Assembly: GCF_000364445.2 (NCBI RefSeq)
Contig: NZ_CP043538.1
Span: forward strand, 1,123,612-1,187,611
Reading direction: 5' to 3'
Length of the DNA stretch: 64,000 nucleotides
DNA from: Methylobacterium mesophilicum SR1.6/6
GTDB lineage: Bacteria > Pseudomonadota > Alphaproteobacteria > Rhizobiales > Beijerinckiaceae
The stretch's first letter is position 1, and every line of letters begins with the position of its first letter. Positions 38,115-46,746 of this stretch are shown here, piece by piece. The position numbers were made by a program, and so were the translations under genes. Below the pieces are notes generated by a model that searched no databases, was not told where the DNA came from, and was given only the letters and a program-made list of their open reading frames with translations.

Positions 38115-38939
38115 TCAGATCAGGGCAAGATCCAGGCCCGGCAGCGGCAGGCCCGCCAGCCGCGCGCTCCACACCTGCCCGGATTCTACCGGCAGGGCGT
38201 CGGTCAGGGTGCCGGTGGTGACGACCTCGCCGGCCGCCAGCGGCGGCGACGCCAGATCGTTAGCCAGCACATCGACGAGGTGGCCGAGGGCCGTGAGAGG
38301 GCCTGTCCCGAGCACGTTCCGGCCACCGCCACGCTCCGCCACGGCGCCGTCCCGCAGGAGGTCGACGGTGAAGGCTTCGAGCGCCCCGATCCAGGCCGGC
38401 CGATCCGCCGGGACGATCGGGACCCGCTCGCCGACCACCAGCAGCCCGTGCAGCCCGAAGGCCGCCACGGTGTCGGGGGCGGCGAAGCGCCATCCGGGAT
38501 AGAGCGACTGCACGATCTCGAAGCCGCAGGCCGCCCAGTCGAGGCACGCGATCAGGGCCGCGGCGTCCATGCCCGGCTCCGGCGCGTGGGCGAGGCCGAA
38601 CACGATCTCGGGCTCGATCCGCGGTTCCACGAAGGCGGCGAGCGCCACCGGCTCCGCCAGCGCGTCCCGGTCGCGCAGGGTCGTGTCGTAGATGTGGCCC
38701 CAGATCGGGGCATCGACGCCGTACCGCGCCCAGATCGTCGTGTTGGTGAACCCGATCTTGCGGCCGACCGGCCGCTCGCCGCGCGTCTCACGCAGCCGCC
38801 GGACTTCCGCGGCCACCCGATAGGCGGCCGGCAGATCGAGGCCGGGATCCCAGCCGGTCAGGGGCGGGATCCGGCGGCGATGCTCGTGCGCGGCCAGGAC
38901 GGTCCGGGCATGGGCGGCGGCGGATACAGGCTCGGTCAT
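38115..38939 (-). CDS. 2-keto-4-pentenoate hydratase / FAH-family enzyme
   Basis: Protein of 274 residues from the fumarylacetoacetate hydrolase superfamily, 2-keto-4-pentenoate hydratase/oxalocrotonate decarboxylase branch. Landmarks are RPVGRKIGFTNTTIWARYGV (substrate loop with Lys), ApIWGHIYDTTL, and the metal acids in FVEPRIEPEIVFGLAHAPEP. The latter part has ACGFEIVQS, LGTGPLTALGHLVDVLANDL and AGEVVTTGTLTDALPV. The usual partners of meta-cleavage pathways are absent, so it may have a different substrate. Start ATG 38939. Confidence 0.87.
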   Translation of the reverse strand: MTEPVSAAAHARTVLAAHEHRRRIPPLTGWDPGLDLPAAYRVAAEVRRLRETRGERPVGRKIGFTNTTIWARYGVDAPIWGHIYDTTLRDRDALAEPVALAAFVEPRIEPEIVFGLAHAPEPGMDAAALIACLDWAACGFEIVQSLYPGWRFAAPDTVAAFGLHGLLVVGERVPIVPADRPAWIGALEAFTVDLLRDGAVAERGGGRNVLGTGPLTALGHLVDVLANDLASPPLAAGEVVTTGTLTDALPVESGQVWSARLAGLPLPGLDLALI

Positions 38940-38984
38940 GGCCTGACGTAGCACGCCGGCCCGCCGCCGTAGACCGGCGCGGCC

Positions 38985-39863
38985 CTACCAGACCAGCCGC
39001 TCGATCACCGCGTCCGGATGCACCGCCTGCCGGCCGAGCCACTCCGCCACGTCGCCGAGCCGGTGGTGCTCGGCCGTGACGCCGAGTTCCTCCGCGTGGA
39101 TGCCCCGTGCCACCAGGAGGCTCGCGATGCCGAAGCCCCGGGCACCGGCGATGTCGGTGCGGATCGCGTCGCCGATCGCCAGGACCCGGGCCGGATCCAC
39201 CGGGGCGCCGATCAGGTCCGCCCCCCTGGCGAGCGCCGCCTCGTAGACCGGACGATGCGGCTTGCCGGCATAGACGGCCGTGCCGCCGATCTCCGCGTAG
39301 GCCGCCGCCAGCAGGCCCGCGCAGGGGATCAGCCGGTTGCCGCTCTCGACCACGAGGTCGGGATTGGCGCAGATCATCGTCAGCCCGCGGGCGGCGAGGC
39401 GCCCTAGCTCGTCGCGGTAATCCTCCGCGGTCTCGCTGCGGTCGTCGAACAGCCCCGTGCAGACCACGAGGTCGGCCTGCGCCTCCGGGACGAGGCTGAG
39501 GTCGAGATCCTGGAAGATGCCGAGGTCGCGCTCCGGCCCGATATGGCGGATCCGCGCGCCCGGGCGCTGGGCGATCAGGTCGCGGGTGAGGTCGCCCGAG
39601 GTGAGGATCGCGTCGTAGGCCTCTCGCGGCACCCCGAACCGGTCGAGGATGCGCCCCACCCCGTCGCCGGGCCGCGGGGCGTTCGAGACGAGGACGACCC
39701 GGCGCGGCCGGTCTCCGGCAAGGCCGCGGAAGCGGATCAGCGCCTCGCCGGCGGGCCCGTGCGCCTTCTGGCCGTCGTGCAGCACGCCCCACACGTCGCA
39801 GAGGATCAGGTCGTATCGGTCGGCGATCGCGGCGAGGCCATTCAGGGTCGGGATGGCGGTCAT
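38985..39863 (-). CDS. HAD-superfamily hydrolase, TIGR01459 (NagD-like)
   Basis: Phosphatase-like protein of 292 residues. Motif I is ILCDVWGVLHDGQKAHGPAGEAL, motif II is VVLVSNAPRPG, and the last motif is VLAIGDAIRTDIAGARGFGI preceded by YAGKPHRPVYE. This pattern is that of the alphaproteobacterial HAD-IIA group often called TIGR01459. Family members hydrolyse small phosphate esters; the substrate is unknown. Start ATG 39863; upstream in-frame sequence runs into a repeat. It ends 45 bases before the hydratase gene on the same strand. Confidence 0.88.
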   Translation of the reverse strand: MTAIPTLNGLAAIADRYDLILCDVWGVLHDGQKAHGPAGEALIRFRGLAGDRPRRVVLVSNAPRPGDGVGRILDRFGVPREAYDAILTSGDLTRDLIAQRPGARIRHIGPERDLGIFQDLDLSLVPEAQADLVVCTGLFDDRSETAEDYRDELGRLAARGLTMICANPDLVVESGNRLIPCAGLLAAAYAEIGGTAVYAGKPHRPVYEAALARGADLIGAPVDPARVLAIGDAIRTDIAGARGFGIASLLVARGIHAEELGVTAEHHRLGDVAEWLGRQAVHPDAVIERLVW

Positions 39864-39874
39864 GATGGTCCGTG

Positions 39875-39995
39875 GACGTCCTGGTTTCAAAAGGTCCGGG
39901 ACCTTTTGCGGGTGCAGGGCGGCGCCCTGCAAGCGGGCGAGTTCCTCGAGGCCAGGGCTCCGCCCTGGCGACCCGCCAAAGGGCGCGCCCTATGG
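39875..39995. repeat. Dispersed intergenic repeat, copy 1
   Basis: Contains CCTGGTTTCAAAAGGTC, CGGGACCTTTT, GCAGGGCGGCGCCCTGC and GCCAGGGCTCCGCCCTGGC. The order and motifs correspond, in reverse orientation, to 58925-59030. Several short hairpins can form. It lies between the HAD gene and the esterase gene. Confidence 0.6.
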
Positions 39996-40002
39996 ACACC
40001 CG

Positions 40003-41226
40003 TTACCGGCGTTGCGGGCCCAGCCGGTGCTCGGCGAAGAAGTCGAGCATGGCGCGGGAGGCGTCGGGGCCCTCGCAGTCGGTGTAGCTGCCCTCGGGGC
40101 GGCCGCCCGACCAGGCGTGGCCGGCGCCGCGCACGCGCCAATCCTCGACGACCACGCGGCCCGCCGGGTCCCGGTAGCGGGTGCGAGTGAAGGGATGGCC
40201 GCGGCCCTCGATGGTCTCGGACCGGGCGGTCAGGCCCGCGACATTGGCCTGCGCCAGAACCTGATCGGCGTTGCGCACGCTCACCGTGCCGTCATCCTCG
40301 CCATGGAAGATGATGGTGGGCACGCGCGTCGCCGCGGGGGGCGCCCCGAAGGGCGTCGGGCTGCCGAGGCCCGGGGCGCCGACCTGCATGGCCATCAGCG
40401 CCGAGCCGAGGTCGCGGGCGCAGCCGGCGGCGAGGCCCGAATGGACGCCGACCGCCGCGTAGAGATCCGGATAGGCGCGGGCGATGTTGAGAGCGGCCGC
40501 GCCCCCGGCCGACAACCCGGCGATGTAGACCCGGGCCGGGTCGATCGGGTGCTCCGCCAGGAGCGCTCGGGTGAGACCCGCGACGATCGCCGGCTCGCCC
40601 GATCCGCGGACCTGGTCGCGGGGATCGTACCAGTTCCAGCAGCGCTGGGCGTGGGCCTGACGGCTCTGAGCCGGGTAGGCGACGTACACGCCCGCCCGCT
40701 CGGCCAGCGCGTTCATGCCGGTGCCGGCGGCGAAATCGTCCGGATTCTGCGTGCAGCCATGCAGCATCACGACCAGCGGCGCGCGCCTGTCCGGATGGCT
40801 CGGGATGAACAGCTTGTACTCGCGGGTGCCGGCGGTCTCTGTGTGGCTCAGGGTCACGAAGCTGCCCCCCGCCGGACGCTTCCGCTCGGGGGGCGAGGCG
40901 GGCTGGCGCAGCGGGTTGCCGAGGCCCTTGAGAACCGGCGCGAGGCCGCGCACGACGTCGCCCACGACCTGGCCGACCACCTCGCGCACCCGCGTCCCCG
41001 GCTCCGCCGCGGGGCGGGTCTCCTCGCGACGCACCGGACCCTCGGGCGGCGCGGGCGGAGGCCTCTGGCCCCCGAGGCTGCGCTGGATCAGGGCGGTCGC
41101 CTCCTCCAGCCGGCCGAGGCCGGTGAGCCGGGTGGCCTCGATCATGTCGGCGAACGGCGATGCGCCTGCCTTGGCGCCGCGATCCGCACCGTGGTCCCCG
41201 TCGCGGCCACCGATATCCTCGGTCAT
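40003..41226 (-). CDS. PHB depolymerase family esterase
   Basis: Protein of 407 residues. The alpha/beta-hydrolase domain begins near residue 125 with YKLFIPSHPDRRAPLVVMLH and the oxyanion stretch HGCTQNPDDFAAGTGMNALA. The nucleophile is in AGLSAGGAAALNIARAYPDL, and the acid/histidine region is in IIFHGEDDGTV and GAGHAWSGGRPEGSYTD. This is the LpqC/PHB depolymerase pattern. The N-terminal 120 residues form a variable region (GVGRLEEATALIQRSLGG-like helix, then proline-rich). No signal peptide is evident, fitting an intracellular esterase. Actual activity on polyhydroxybutyrate is not certain. Confidence 0.88.
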   Translation of the reverse strand: MTEDIGGRDGDHGADRGAKAGASPFADMIEATRLTGLGRLEEATALIQRSLGGQRPPPAPPEGPVRREETRPAAEPGTRVREVVGQVVGDVVRGLAPVLKGLGNPLRQPASPPERKRPAGGSFVTLSHTETAGTREYKLFIPSHPDRRAPLVVMLHGCTQNPDDFAAGTGMNALAERAGVYVAYPAQSRQAHAQRCWNWYDPRDQVRGSGEPAIVAGLTRALLAEHPIDPARVYIAGLSAGGAAALNIARAYPDLYAAVGVHSGLAAGCARDLGSALMAMQVGAPGLGSPTPFGAPPAATRVPTIIFHGEDDGTVSVRNADQVLAQANVAGLTARSETIEGRGHPFTRTRYRDPAGRVVVEDWRVRGAGHAWSGGRPEGSYTDCEGPDASRAMLDFFAEHRLGPQRR

Positions 41227-41434
41227 GCGTGCACGCCTCGTTGCCTCAGCAATCCTGTCGCGGTCGGGACCGGAACGCCTGTGCCGCCGCACGAATCGCC
41301 CTCAACCCCCCAGGTCGAGACGGTGGGCCGACGGCTTATTGTGCATTGCAATAAACGCCGATGTGCGCTGCGGCAACAGCCGCCCGGCACGGGGCAGGCC
41401 GGCGGACCGGCCGGCACGACCGGGGCGCATCAGG

Positions 41435-42157
41435 TCAGGCGGGATCCTCCGCGCCGATATAGTCGGCCCAGATCGCGGCGGGACCGAGGCTCGCCCGGAA
41501 GCCGTCGTGCCGGGCCCGCTCCGCCTCGGTCAGGCGGCTCCGGTAGGGCCGGGGCGCCGCGGGAGCCGCCGCATCGAGGACGGATCCGGGGACCGGGGCG
41601 GCGACCGCCGCCTCCATGAGGCCGAGGCTGGTCTGCTTGCCGCCGAGCAGCTCCACGTAGACCTCGGCGAGGATCTGCGCGTCGAGGAGCGCCCCGTGCT
41701 TGGTGCGCTTCGTGTTGTCGATGCCGTAGCGGGCGCAGAGGGCGTCGAGGTTGTTGGCTGCTCCGGGATGCTTGCGCCGGGCCATCGGCAGGGTGTCGAC
41801 CACGTCCTCCAGCTGGATCGGCGGCGGGGCGTCGGCGCCGAGCCGCGCGTATTCCATGTTGAGGAAGCCCACATCGAAGGGGGCGTTGTGGATGACGAGG
41901 CGCCCGTCGGCCAGGAAGGCCAGCAGCTCGCCCACGATCTCCGCGAAGGCCGGCTTGTCGGAGAGGAAGGCGTCGGAGAGGCCGTGAACCTTGAAGGCGC
42001 CCTCCGAGACCGCGCGCTGCGGGTTGCAGTAGCGGTGGAAGGTCCGCCCCGTGGGGATGTGGTTGAGGAGTTCCACCGCGCCGATCTCGATCAGCCGGTC
42101 GCCGCCCCTGGCCTCCGTGCCGGTGGTCTCGGTGTCGAGGACGATCTCGCGCAGCAT
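41435..42157 (-). CDS. dnaQ: DNA polymerase III epsilon subunit (proofreading exonuclease)
   Basis: 3'-5' exonuclease of 240 residues that proofreads DNA polymerase III. The DEDDh catalytic sites are all visible: REIVLDTETTGTEARGGDRL (Asp8, Glu10), LVIHNAPFDVGFLNMEYARL, and KHGALLDAQILAEVYVELLG. The C-terminal tail (LTEAERARHDGFRASLGP) should bind the alpha subunit. In Caulobacter dnaQ lies close to the origin after aroE-coaE; here it follows coaE on the same strand but is separated by an SDR gene and a small Cys-rich gene. Confidence 0.95.
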   Translation of the reverse strand: MLREIVLDTETTGTEARGGDRLIEIGAVELLNHIPTGRTFHRYCNPQRAVSEGAFKVHGLSDAFLSDKPAFAEIVGELLAFLADGRLVIHNAPFDVGFLNMEYARLGADAPPPIQLEDVVDTLPMARRKHPGAANNLDALCARYGIDNTKRTKHGALLDAQILAEVYVELLGGKQTSLGLMEAAVAAPVPGSVLDAAAPAAPRPYRSRLTEAERARHDGFRASLGPAAIWADYIGAEDPA

Positions 42158-42230
42158 GGGTCTCGCGGTTCCCAGATGAGGGGCGGAAGCTATCCGCATA
42201 GACCGGCGCGGTTAAGCGCCCGTGCGCGCC

Positions 42231-42431
42231 TCACCGGGAGGTGTTGCGATACACGCAGACGCGGCCCTGGTCCTCGTAGCCGGCCGGGCAGGCCGCCACG
42301 CAGGCGCCGGCCGCGAGCTTCCTGGGCGGCGGGCAGCTGGTGGCGTACTGCGCCTGCGCCGGCGCGGCTCCGAGCAGGGCCATCACGGCCAGGATGCGAG
42401 CAACACAGGCGAACAGTCCGGCGTGAGACAT
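42231..42431 (-). CDS. Small secreted cysteine-containing protein
   Basis: Protein of 66 residues. The signal peptide is MSHAGLFACVARILAVMALL, cut near PAQAQ. The mature part has four cysteines (YATSCPPPRKLAAGACVAAC, PAGYEDQGRVCVY), probably forming two disulfides. Such short CP-x-GY-x-D-x-G-x-VC motifs resemble EGF-like fragments, but I do not know a function. It lies between the SDR gene and dnaQ on the same strand. Confidence 0.6.
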   Translation of the reverse strand: MSHAGLFACVARILAVMALLGAAPAQAQYATSCPPPRKLAAGACVAACPAGYEDQGRVCVYRNTSR

Positions 42432-42478
42432 GGGATGACGCCCTCTCGGAAACGCTCCGTGGCTCGAACGGCATCTGC

Positions 42479-43285
42479 TCAGTCTCCGGGACTTGCCGCG
42501 GTGCCGGCGAGCAATCCGCCGTCGATGCTGATCTCCGAACCGGTCATGTAGGCGGCCTCGTCCGAGGCGAGCAGGACACAAACCGCCGCGACCTCTTCCG
42601 GGGTCCCGAAGCGCCGCAGCGGCGTGTCGGCGACGAGGGCTGCCATCCGGTCCGCGCGTCCGGGCCCGTCTCCCAGCATCGGCTCCCACATCGGCGTCAG
42701 TACCGCGGCCGGATGGATCGAATTGCAGCGCACATTCAGGCCCTGCGCGGCACAGTAGAGTGCCACCGACTTGGTGTGGTTCCGGACCGCCGCCTTGGAG
42801 GAGGCGTAGGCTGCGGCCATGGGAATGCCGACGAGGCCGGAGCGCGACGAGATGTTGACGATGGCGCCCGAGCCCCTGTGCCGCATCGCCCGGATCGCGT
42901 GTTTGCAGCCGAGGAAGACGCCGTCGAGATTGGTCGCGTGCACGGCCCGCCAATCGGCGAGCGTCGCGTTCTCCGGATCGTGCGCGGCAGGCCCGTCCTC
43001 GAATCCCGTGATGCCGGCATTGTTGACGAGCCCGTCCAGGCGGCCATGCCGGGCGAGGAGGTCGGCCATCACGGCCTCCCAGGCCGCCTCGTTGCGGACA
43101 TCGAGCTGCGCGAAGTGGGCTTGATCGCGACCAATCGCTTCGGCAACCGCTCGGCCCGCCGTGCCGTCGCGATCGGTGACCCACACGAACGCGCCCTCGA
43201 CGGCGAAGGCCCGGGCCACAGCCTCACCGATCCCGCGGCCTGCGCCGGTCACGAGCGCCACTTTGCCCAGCAGCCGTTCCGCCAT
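42479..43285 (-). CDS. Short-chain dehydrogenase/reductase (SDR)
   Basis: NAD(P)-dependent oxidoreductase of 268 residues. The Rossmann motif is [19 protein letters not shown], the NNAGI motif is present ([13 protein letters not shown]), and the catalytic Ser/Tyr/Lys are in [20 protein letters not shown] and [17 protein letters not shown]. It is a classical SDR with the C-terminal [17 protein letters not shown] region ([20 protein letters not shown]). The substrate is unknown. It sits between coaE and dnaQ, which are adjacent in related genomes, so it was probably inserted. Confidence 0.92.
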   Translation of the reverse strand: MAERLLGKVALVTGAGRGIGEAVARAFAVEGAFVWVTDRDGTAGRAVAEAIGRDQAHFAQLDVRNEAAWEAVMADLLARHGRLDGLVNNAGITGFEDGPAAHDPENATLADWRAVHATNLDGVFLGCKHAIRAMRHRGSGAIVNISSRSGLVGIPMAAAYASSKAAVRNHTKSVALYCAAQGLNVRCNSIHPAAVLTPMWEPMLGDGPGRADRMAALVADTPLRRFGTPEEVAAVCVLLASDEAAYMTGSEISIDGGLLAGTAASPGD

Positions 43286-43324
43286 CGAAACCCCCTGTCC
43301 CGGGCCGAGCACGCGATCGGCCCC

Positions 43325-43963
43325 TCAGGCCTCCCCATCGGGTCGCGGCGCACGGCCCTCCGTCAGTTGAGCCACGATCCGCGCCACCTCGGCCTCGGCG
43401 GCGGGGAACCCCCGGCTCGTGTCGATCACGAAATCCGCCCGGGCGCGCTTCTCGGCATCGGGCATCTGCTTGGCCAGGATGGCCGCGAAGGCCGCCTCGG
43501 TCATGCCGGGGCGGGCGAGCACCCGGGCGCGCTGGATCTCGGCCGGGGCGCTCACCACCGCGACCGCGTCGCAGCGCGCCTCGCCGCCGGTCTCGTACAG
43601 GAGCGGGATGTCGAGGACGACGAGGGCCGCCCCCGCGTGGCGCGCGAGGAAATCCGTGCTGGCCGCCCGGACCAGCGGGTGGACGATTCCCTCGAGGGCC
43701 GCCATCCGCTCGGGGGCGCCGAGCACCGCGGCGCGCAGGCGCGTCCGGTCGACGCCGCCGTCCGCGTCGAGCACGCCCGGGAAGGTTTCCGCGATGGCCG
43801 CCCCCGCCGCGCCGCCGGGCCCGTAGAGGGCGTGCACGGCGGCGTCCGCGTCGTGGACCGGGACGCCGAGCCTCGAAAACATCGCCGCGGTGGCCGACTT
43901 GCCCATCCCGATCGAGCCGGTCAGCCCGAGGACGAGGGGTCCGGATCCGGCCCTGGGTCTCAT
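43325..43963 (-). CDS. coaE: Dephospho-CoA kinase CoaE
   Basis: Last enzyme of coenzyme A synthesis (212 residues), phosphorylating the ribose 3'-OH of dephospho-CoA. P-loop [17 protein letters not shown] (about residues 13-29), then [39 protein letters not shown] and [18 protein letters not shown] overlaps the aroE stop codon by four bases (ATGA). Standard length; no anomalies. Confidence 0.95.
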   Translation of the reverse strand: MRPRAGSGPLVLGLTGSIGMGKSATAAMFSRLGVPVHDADAAVHALYGPGGAAGAAIAETFPGVLDADGGVDRTRLRAAVLGAPERMAALEGIVHPLVRAASTDFLARHAGAALVVLDIPLLYETGGEARCDAVAVVSAPAEIQRARVLARPGMTEAAFAAILAKQMPDAEKRARADFVIDTSRGFPAAEAEVARIVAQLTEGRAPRPDGEA

Positions 43964-44808
43964 CCGCCGAGATCCGCCACGATCCGGTCCCGCAGGTCCG
44001 GCGTGACGGCGGGGCGCAGGCCGAACCAGGCCTCGAAGCCCGGCACCGCCTGGTGCAGCAGCATGCCGAGCCCGTCCACCGCCGCGAGGCCCCGGCGCCG
44101 GGCGGCGGCGAGGAGATCCGTCTCCAGGGGCGCGTAGACGATGTCGGCCACCGCGGCCCCGGCGGGCATCGGGGCGAGGTCGAGCGCCAGGGGCGGCTGC
44201 CCCTTCATGCCGAGCGACGTGGTGTTGACGAGGAGACCGGCCTCGCTCAGGGCGGCCGGGAGGTCGTCCCAGGCGATGGCATCGGCGATGCCCGGCGCGA
44301 GGGCCGCGACCGCCTGGGCCCGTGCCGGGGTACGGTTGGCGACGAGGATGCGCGCCGCCCCGCGCTCGGCGAGGCCGACCACGATGGCGCGCGCCGCCCC
44401 GCCGGCCCCGAGCACGACCGCGGTGCCGCCCGCCCGCGCCGGCCAGTCGGCACCGAGGCTCTGGTCGAGATGCGCGCAGAAGCCCGGCGCGTCGGTGTTG
44501 TCGCCCCGGATCCGTCCGTCCGGCCCGACCACCAGGGTGTTGACCGCGCCGATCTTTTCCGCCCGCGGCGTCAGCCCGTCCGCCAGCGCGAAGGCCGCCT
44601 CCTTGTGGGGGAGGGTGACGTTGCCGCCCCGGTAGCCGGACGCGGCCAGGCCGCGGACGAAGTCCGGAAAGGCCGCGGGCGCCACGTCCAGGCGCTCGTA
44701 GGAACCCGGGATCCCGTGGGCGGCGAGCCAGTGGCCGTGGATCAGCGGCGAGCGCGAGTGGGCGATCGGGTGGCCGACCACGAAGGCGCGGGGATGCGGA
44801 CCGCTCAT
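43960..44808 (-). CDS. aroE: Shikimate dehydrogenase AroE
   Basis: NADPH-dependent enzyme of 282 residues in aromatic amino-acid biosynthesis (dehydroshikimate to shikimate). Substrate site [20 protein letters not shown], the catalytic Lys and Asp in [13 protein letters not shown] and [16 protein letters not shown], the NADPH loop [20 protein letters not shown], and [16 protein letters not shown] near the end. ATG 44808 overlaps the transporter stop, and the stop overlaps coaE, so three genes are translationally coupled. Confidence 0.95.
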   Translation of the reverse strand: MSGPHPRAFVVGHPIAHSRSPLIHGHWLAAHGIPGSYERLDVAPAAFPDFVRGLAASGYRGGNVTLPHKEAAFALADGLTPRAEKIGAVNTLVVGPDGRIRGDNTDAPGFCAHLDQSLGADWPARAGGTAVVLGAGGAARAIVVGLAERGAARILVANRTPARAQAVAALAPGIADAIAWDDLPAALSEAGLLVNTTSLGMKGQPPLALDLAPMPAGAAVADIVYAPLETDLLAAARRRGLAAVDGLGMLLHQAVPGFEAWFGLRPAVTPDLRDRIVADLGG

Positions 44809-45836
44809 GCCGCGCAATCCCGCGCGAGCCGGCAGGCCGGGCCGCCCGCCTCCTCGATCTGCAGGGTCGCGTGGCCGATGCCGAAGCGGGCGCGCAGGCC
44901 CTCGGCGGTCTCGTTGAGGAAACCGTTGCCGGGCGCGCGATGGGCCTGATGGCCGTCTTCCATCACGAGATGGACCGTCAGGGCGACGCTGGTGGTGCTC
45001 ATGGGCCAGATGTGCAGGTCGTGGAGGTCGGCGACGCCGGGGCGTTCGCGCAGGAAGCCGGTCACCGCCGCGGGGGAGATCTCCGGCGGCACCGCGTCGA
45101 GGGACATGGCCACGCTGTCGCGCAGGAGACCCCAGGTCGCCCAGACCACGAGACCCGCGACCCCGAGGCTGACCGCCGGGTCGAGCCAGACGAGGCCGGT
45201 GAGCTGGATCACGAGGCCCGCCACAACGACCCCGGCCGAGATGGCGGCGTCGGCCGCCATGTGCAGGAAGGCGCCGCGGATGTTGATGTCGCCCTTGGCG
45301 CCGCTGGCGAAGAGCCACGCGGTGACGCCGTTCACCAGGATGCCGATGCCGGCCACCACCATCACGGTCGTGCCCGCCACGGGCTCCGGGTGGACCAGCC
45401 GGACCAGCGCCTCCCACATCACCGCCCCCATGGCGATCAGCAGGAACACGGCGTTGAACAGGGCGGCCAGGATCGAGGAGCCCCGGTAGCCGTAAGTGAA
45501 GCGCGCGGTCGCGCGGCGGCGGACCAGGATGGCGGCGATCCAGGCCGCCGCGAGGCCGAGCACGTCCGACAGGTTGTGGCCGGCATCGGCCACAAGGGAC
45601 ATCGAGTTGCTGAGGTAGCCGTAGATCGCCTCGACCACCACGAAGACCGTGTTGAGGGTGATCCCGATCGCGAAGGCCGGCCCGAAATTCTTCGGCGCGT
45701 GGGCGTGGCCGCCGAGGCCGCCATGGGCGTGGCTGCCGTGCGAAGGGCCGCCATGGGCGTGTTCGCCATGGACGTGTTCACCATGGACGTGTTCACCATG
45801 GGCATGGCCGCCGTGCGCATGATCGTGTCCGGCCAA
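44805..45836 (-). CDS. CDF family cation efflux transporter with His-rich N-terminus
   Basis: Cation diffusion facilitator (ZitB/CzcD type) of 343 residues, exporting Zn2+, Co2+ or similar by proton antiport. The first about 48 residues are a His/Gly repeat region ([20 protein letters not shown]). Membrane metal sites follow: [20 protein letters not shown] (TM2, HxxxD) and [20 protein letters not shown] (TM5). The C-terminal cytoplasmic domain has [20 protein letters not shown]. The start codon is TTG 45836 with AGGGAG upstream. It is inserted between maf and aroE, which are neighbours in Caulobacter. Confidence 0.9.
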   Translation of the reverse strand: MAGHDHAHGGHAHGEHVHGEHVHGEHAHGGPSHGSHAHGGLGGHAHAPKNFGPAFAIGITLNTVFVVVEAIYGYLSNSMSLVADAGHNLSDVLGLAAAWIAAILVRRRATARFTYGYRGSSILAALFNAVFLLIAMGAVMWEALVRLVHPEPVAGTTVMVVAGIGILVNGVTAWLFASGAKGDINIRGAFLHMAADAAISAGVVVAGLVIQLTGLVWLDPAVSLGVAGLVVWATWGLLRDSVAMSLDAVPPEISPAAVTGFLRERPGVADLHDLHIWPMSTTSVALTVHLVMEDGHQAHRAPGNGFLNETAEGLRARFGIGHATLQIEEAGGPACRLARDCAA

Positions 45837-45848
45837 GTCGGTGCTCCC

Positions 45849-46460
45849 TCAGAAGGCCAGGTAGCCGGCGGCGCGCAGCCGTGCGAGGAGCGGCAGCAGC
45901 GGCAGGCCCAGCACGGTGCTGTGATCGCCCGCGACCGACTCGAACAGGTGGATCCCCGGCCCTTCGAGCTGGTAGCCGCCGACGCTCGACCGCACGCGGT
46001 CTTCGCCGGCGCAGTCCACATAGGCCGCGATGGCCCGGTCATCGAGGGGGCGCAGGGTCAGCCGGGCGGTCTCCACGAAGGCATCCTCCACCGCACCGGC
46101 GAGCGCCACAGCGGCATGCAGGGCGTGGGTCCGGCCGGCGAGCCGGGCGAGCTGCGCCCGGGCCGAGGCGGCGTCGGCGGGCTTGTGGAACACCGCGCCG
46201 TCGCGGTCGAGCACCTGATCGGCGCCGATGACCAACCGTCCCGGGAACCGCGCCGCCACCGACCGGGCCTTGGCGCGGGCCAGCGTCAGGGCGAGGTCCG
46301 GCGGGGAGAGGCCGGCGCTCTCCGCCTCCAGGGCGCGCTCGTCCACCTCGGGCGCGGCGGTCTCGACCGGCAGGGCGGCGCTCTCCAGCAGGAGGCGCCG
46401 GGTCGGGCTCGTGGAGGCGAGGAGGAGCGGGTCCGGACCGGTCCAGGGCGTGCGGGGCAT
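45849..46460 (-). CDS. maf: Maf family nucleotide pyrophosphatase
   Basis: Protein of 203 residues that hydrolyses non-canonical or pyrimidine nucleoside triphosphates. The N-terminal signature reads LLLASTSPTRRLLLESAALP (canonical form LASxSPRR, so one residue is extra to the Pro-Arg-Arg). Other landmarks are VDERALEAESAGLSPPDLAL, GADQVLDRDGAVFHKPADAA, and VGGYQLEGPGIHLFESVAGD. It follows rho by 286 bases and precedes the CDF gene by 12. Confidence 0.93.
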   Translation of the reverse strand: MPRTPWTGPDPLLLASTSPTRRLLLESAALPVETAAPEVDERALEAESAGLSPPDLALTLARAKARSVAARFPGRLVIGADQVLDRDGAVFHKPADAASARAQLARLAGRTHALHAAVALAGAVEDAFVETARLTLRPLDDRAIAAYVDCAGEDRVRSSVGGYQLEGPGIHLFESVAGDHSTVLGLPLLPLLARLRAAGYLAF

Positions 46461-46706
46461 CGCGCCAGTGTCACGGATCCGCGGACGGGTGCAAGTCGGC
46501 GACCGCGCCCATGACGGGGCTGCGACGAGCCCCGCCGCCGGGATGGGCCGGCCGGCGGGGCTGTCGCGGGGCCGATACGCAACCTGGCGCCCGGGGATGA
46601 CCTTAGGCAGGGGCCGGTTAGGGGAAGGTCAACGGGCGAACCGCGTCGTCTGGCCGTTCCGTGCCGCGGCGGGACAGGGAGTGGATGAATCCCGTTCCGC
46701 TTCCCT

Positions 46707-46735
46707 CCTCCCCCGCCGAGGGGGGAGGAGGACGC
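46707..46735. terminator. Hairpin after rho
   Basis: CCTCCTCCCCC-GCCGAG-GGGGGAGGAGG is an 11-base perfect stem just after the rho stop codon. No T run follows on the rho strand, so it is a stable 3' end structure rather than a classical intrinsic terminator. Confidence 0.45.
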
Positions 46736-46746
46736 GCGGTACCGCC

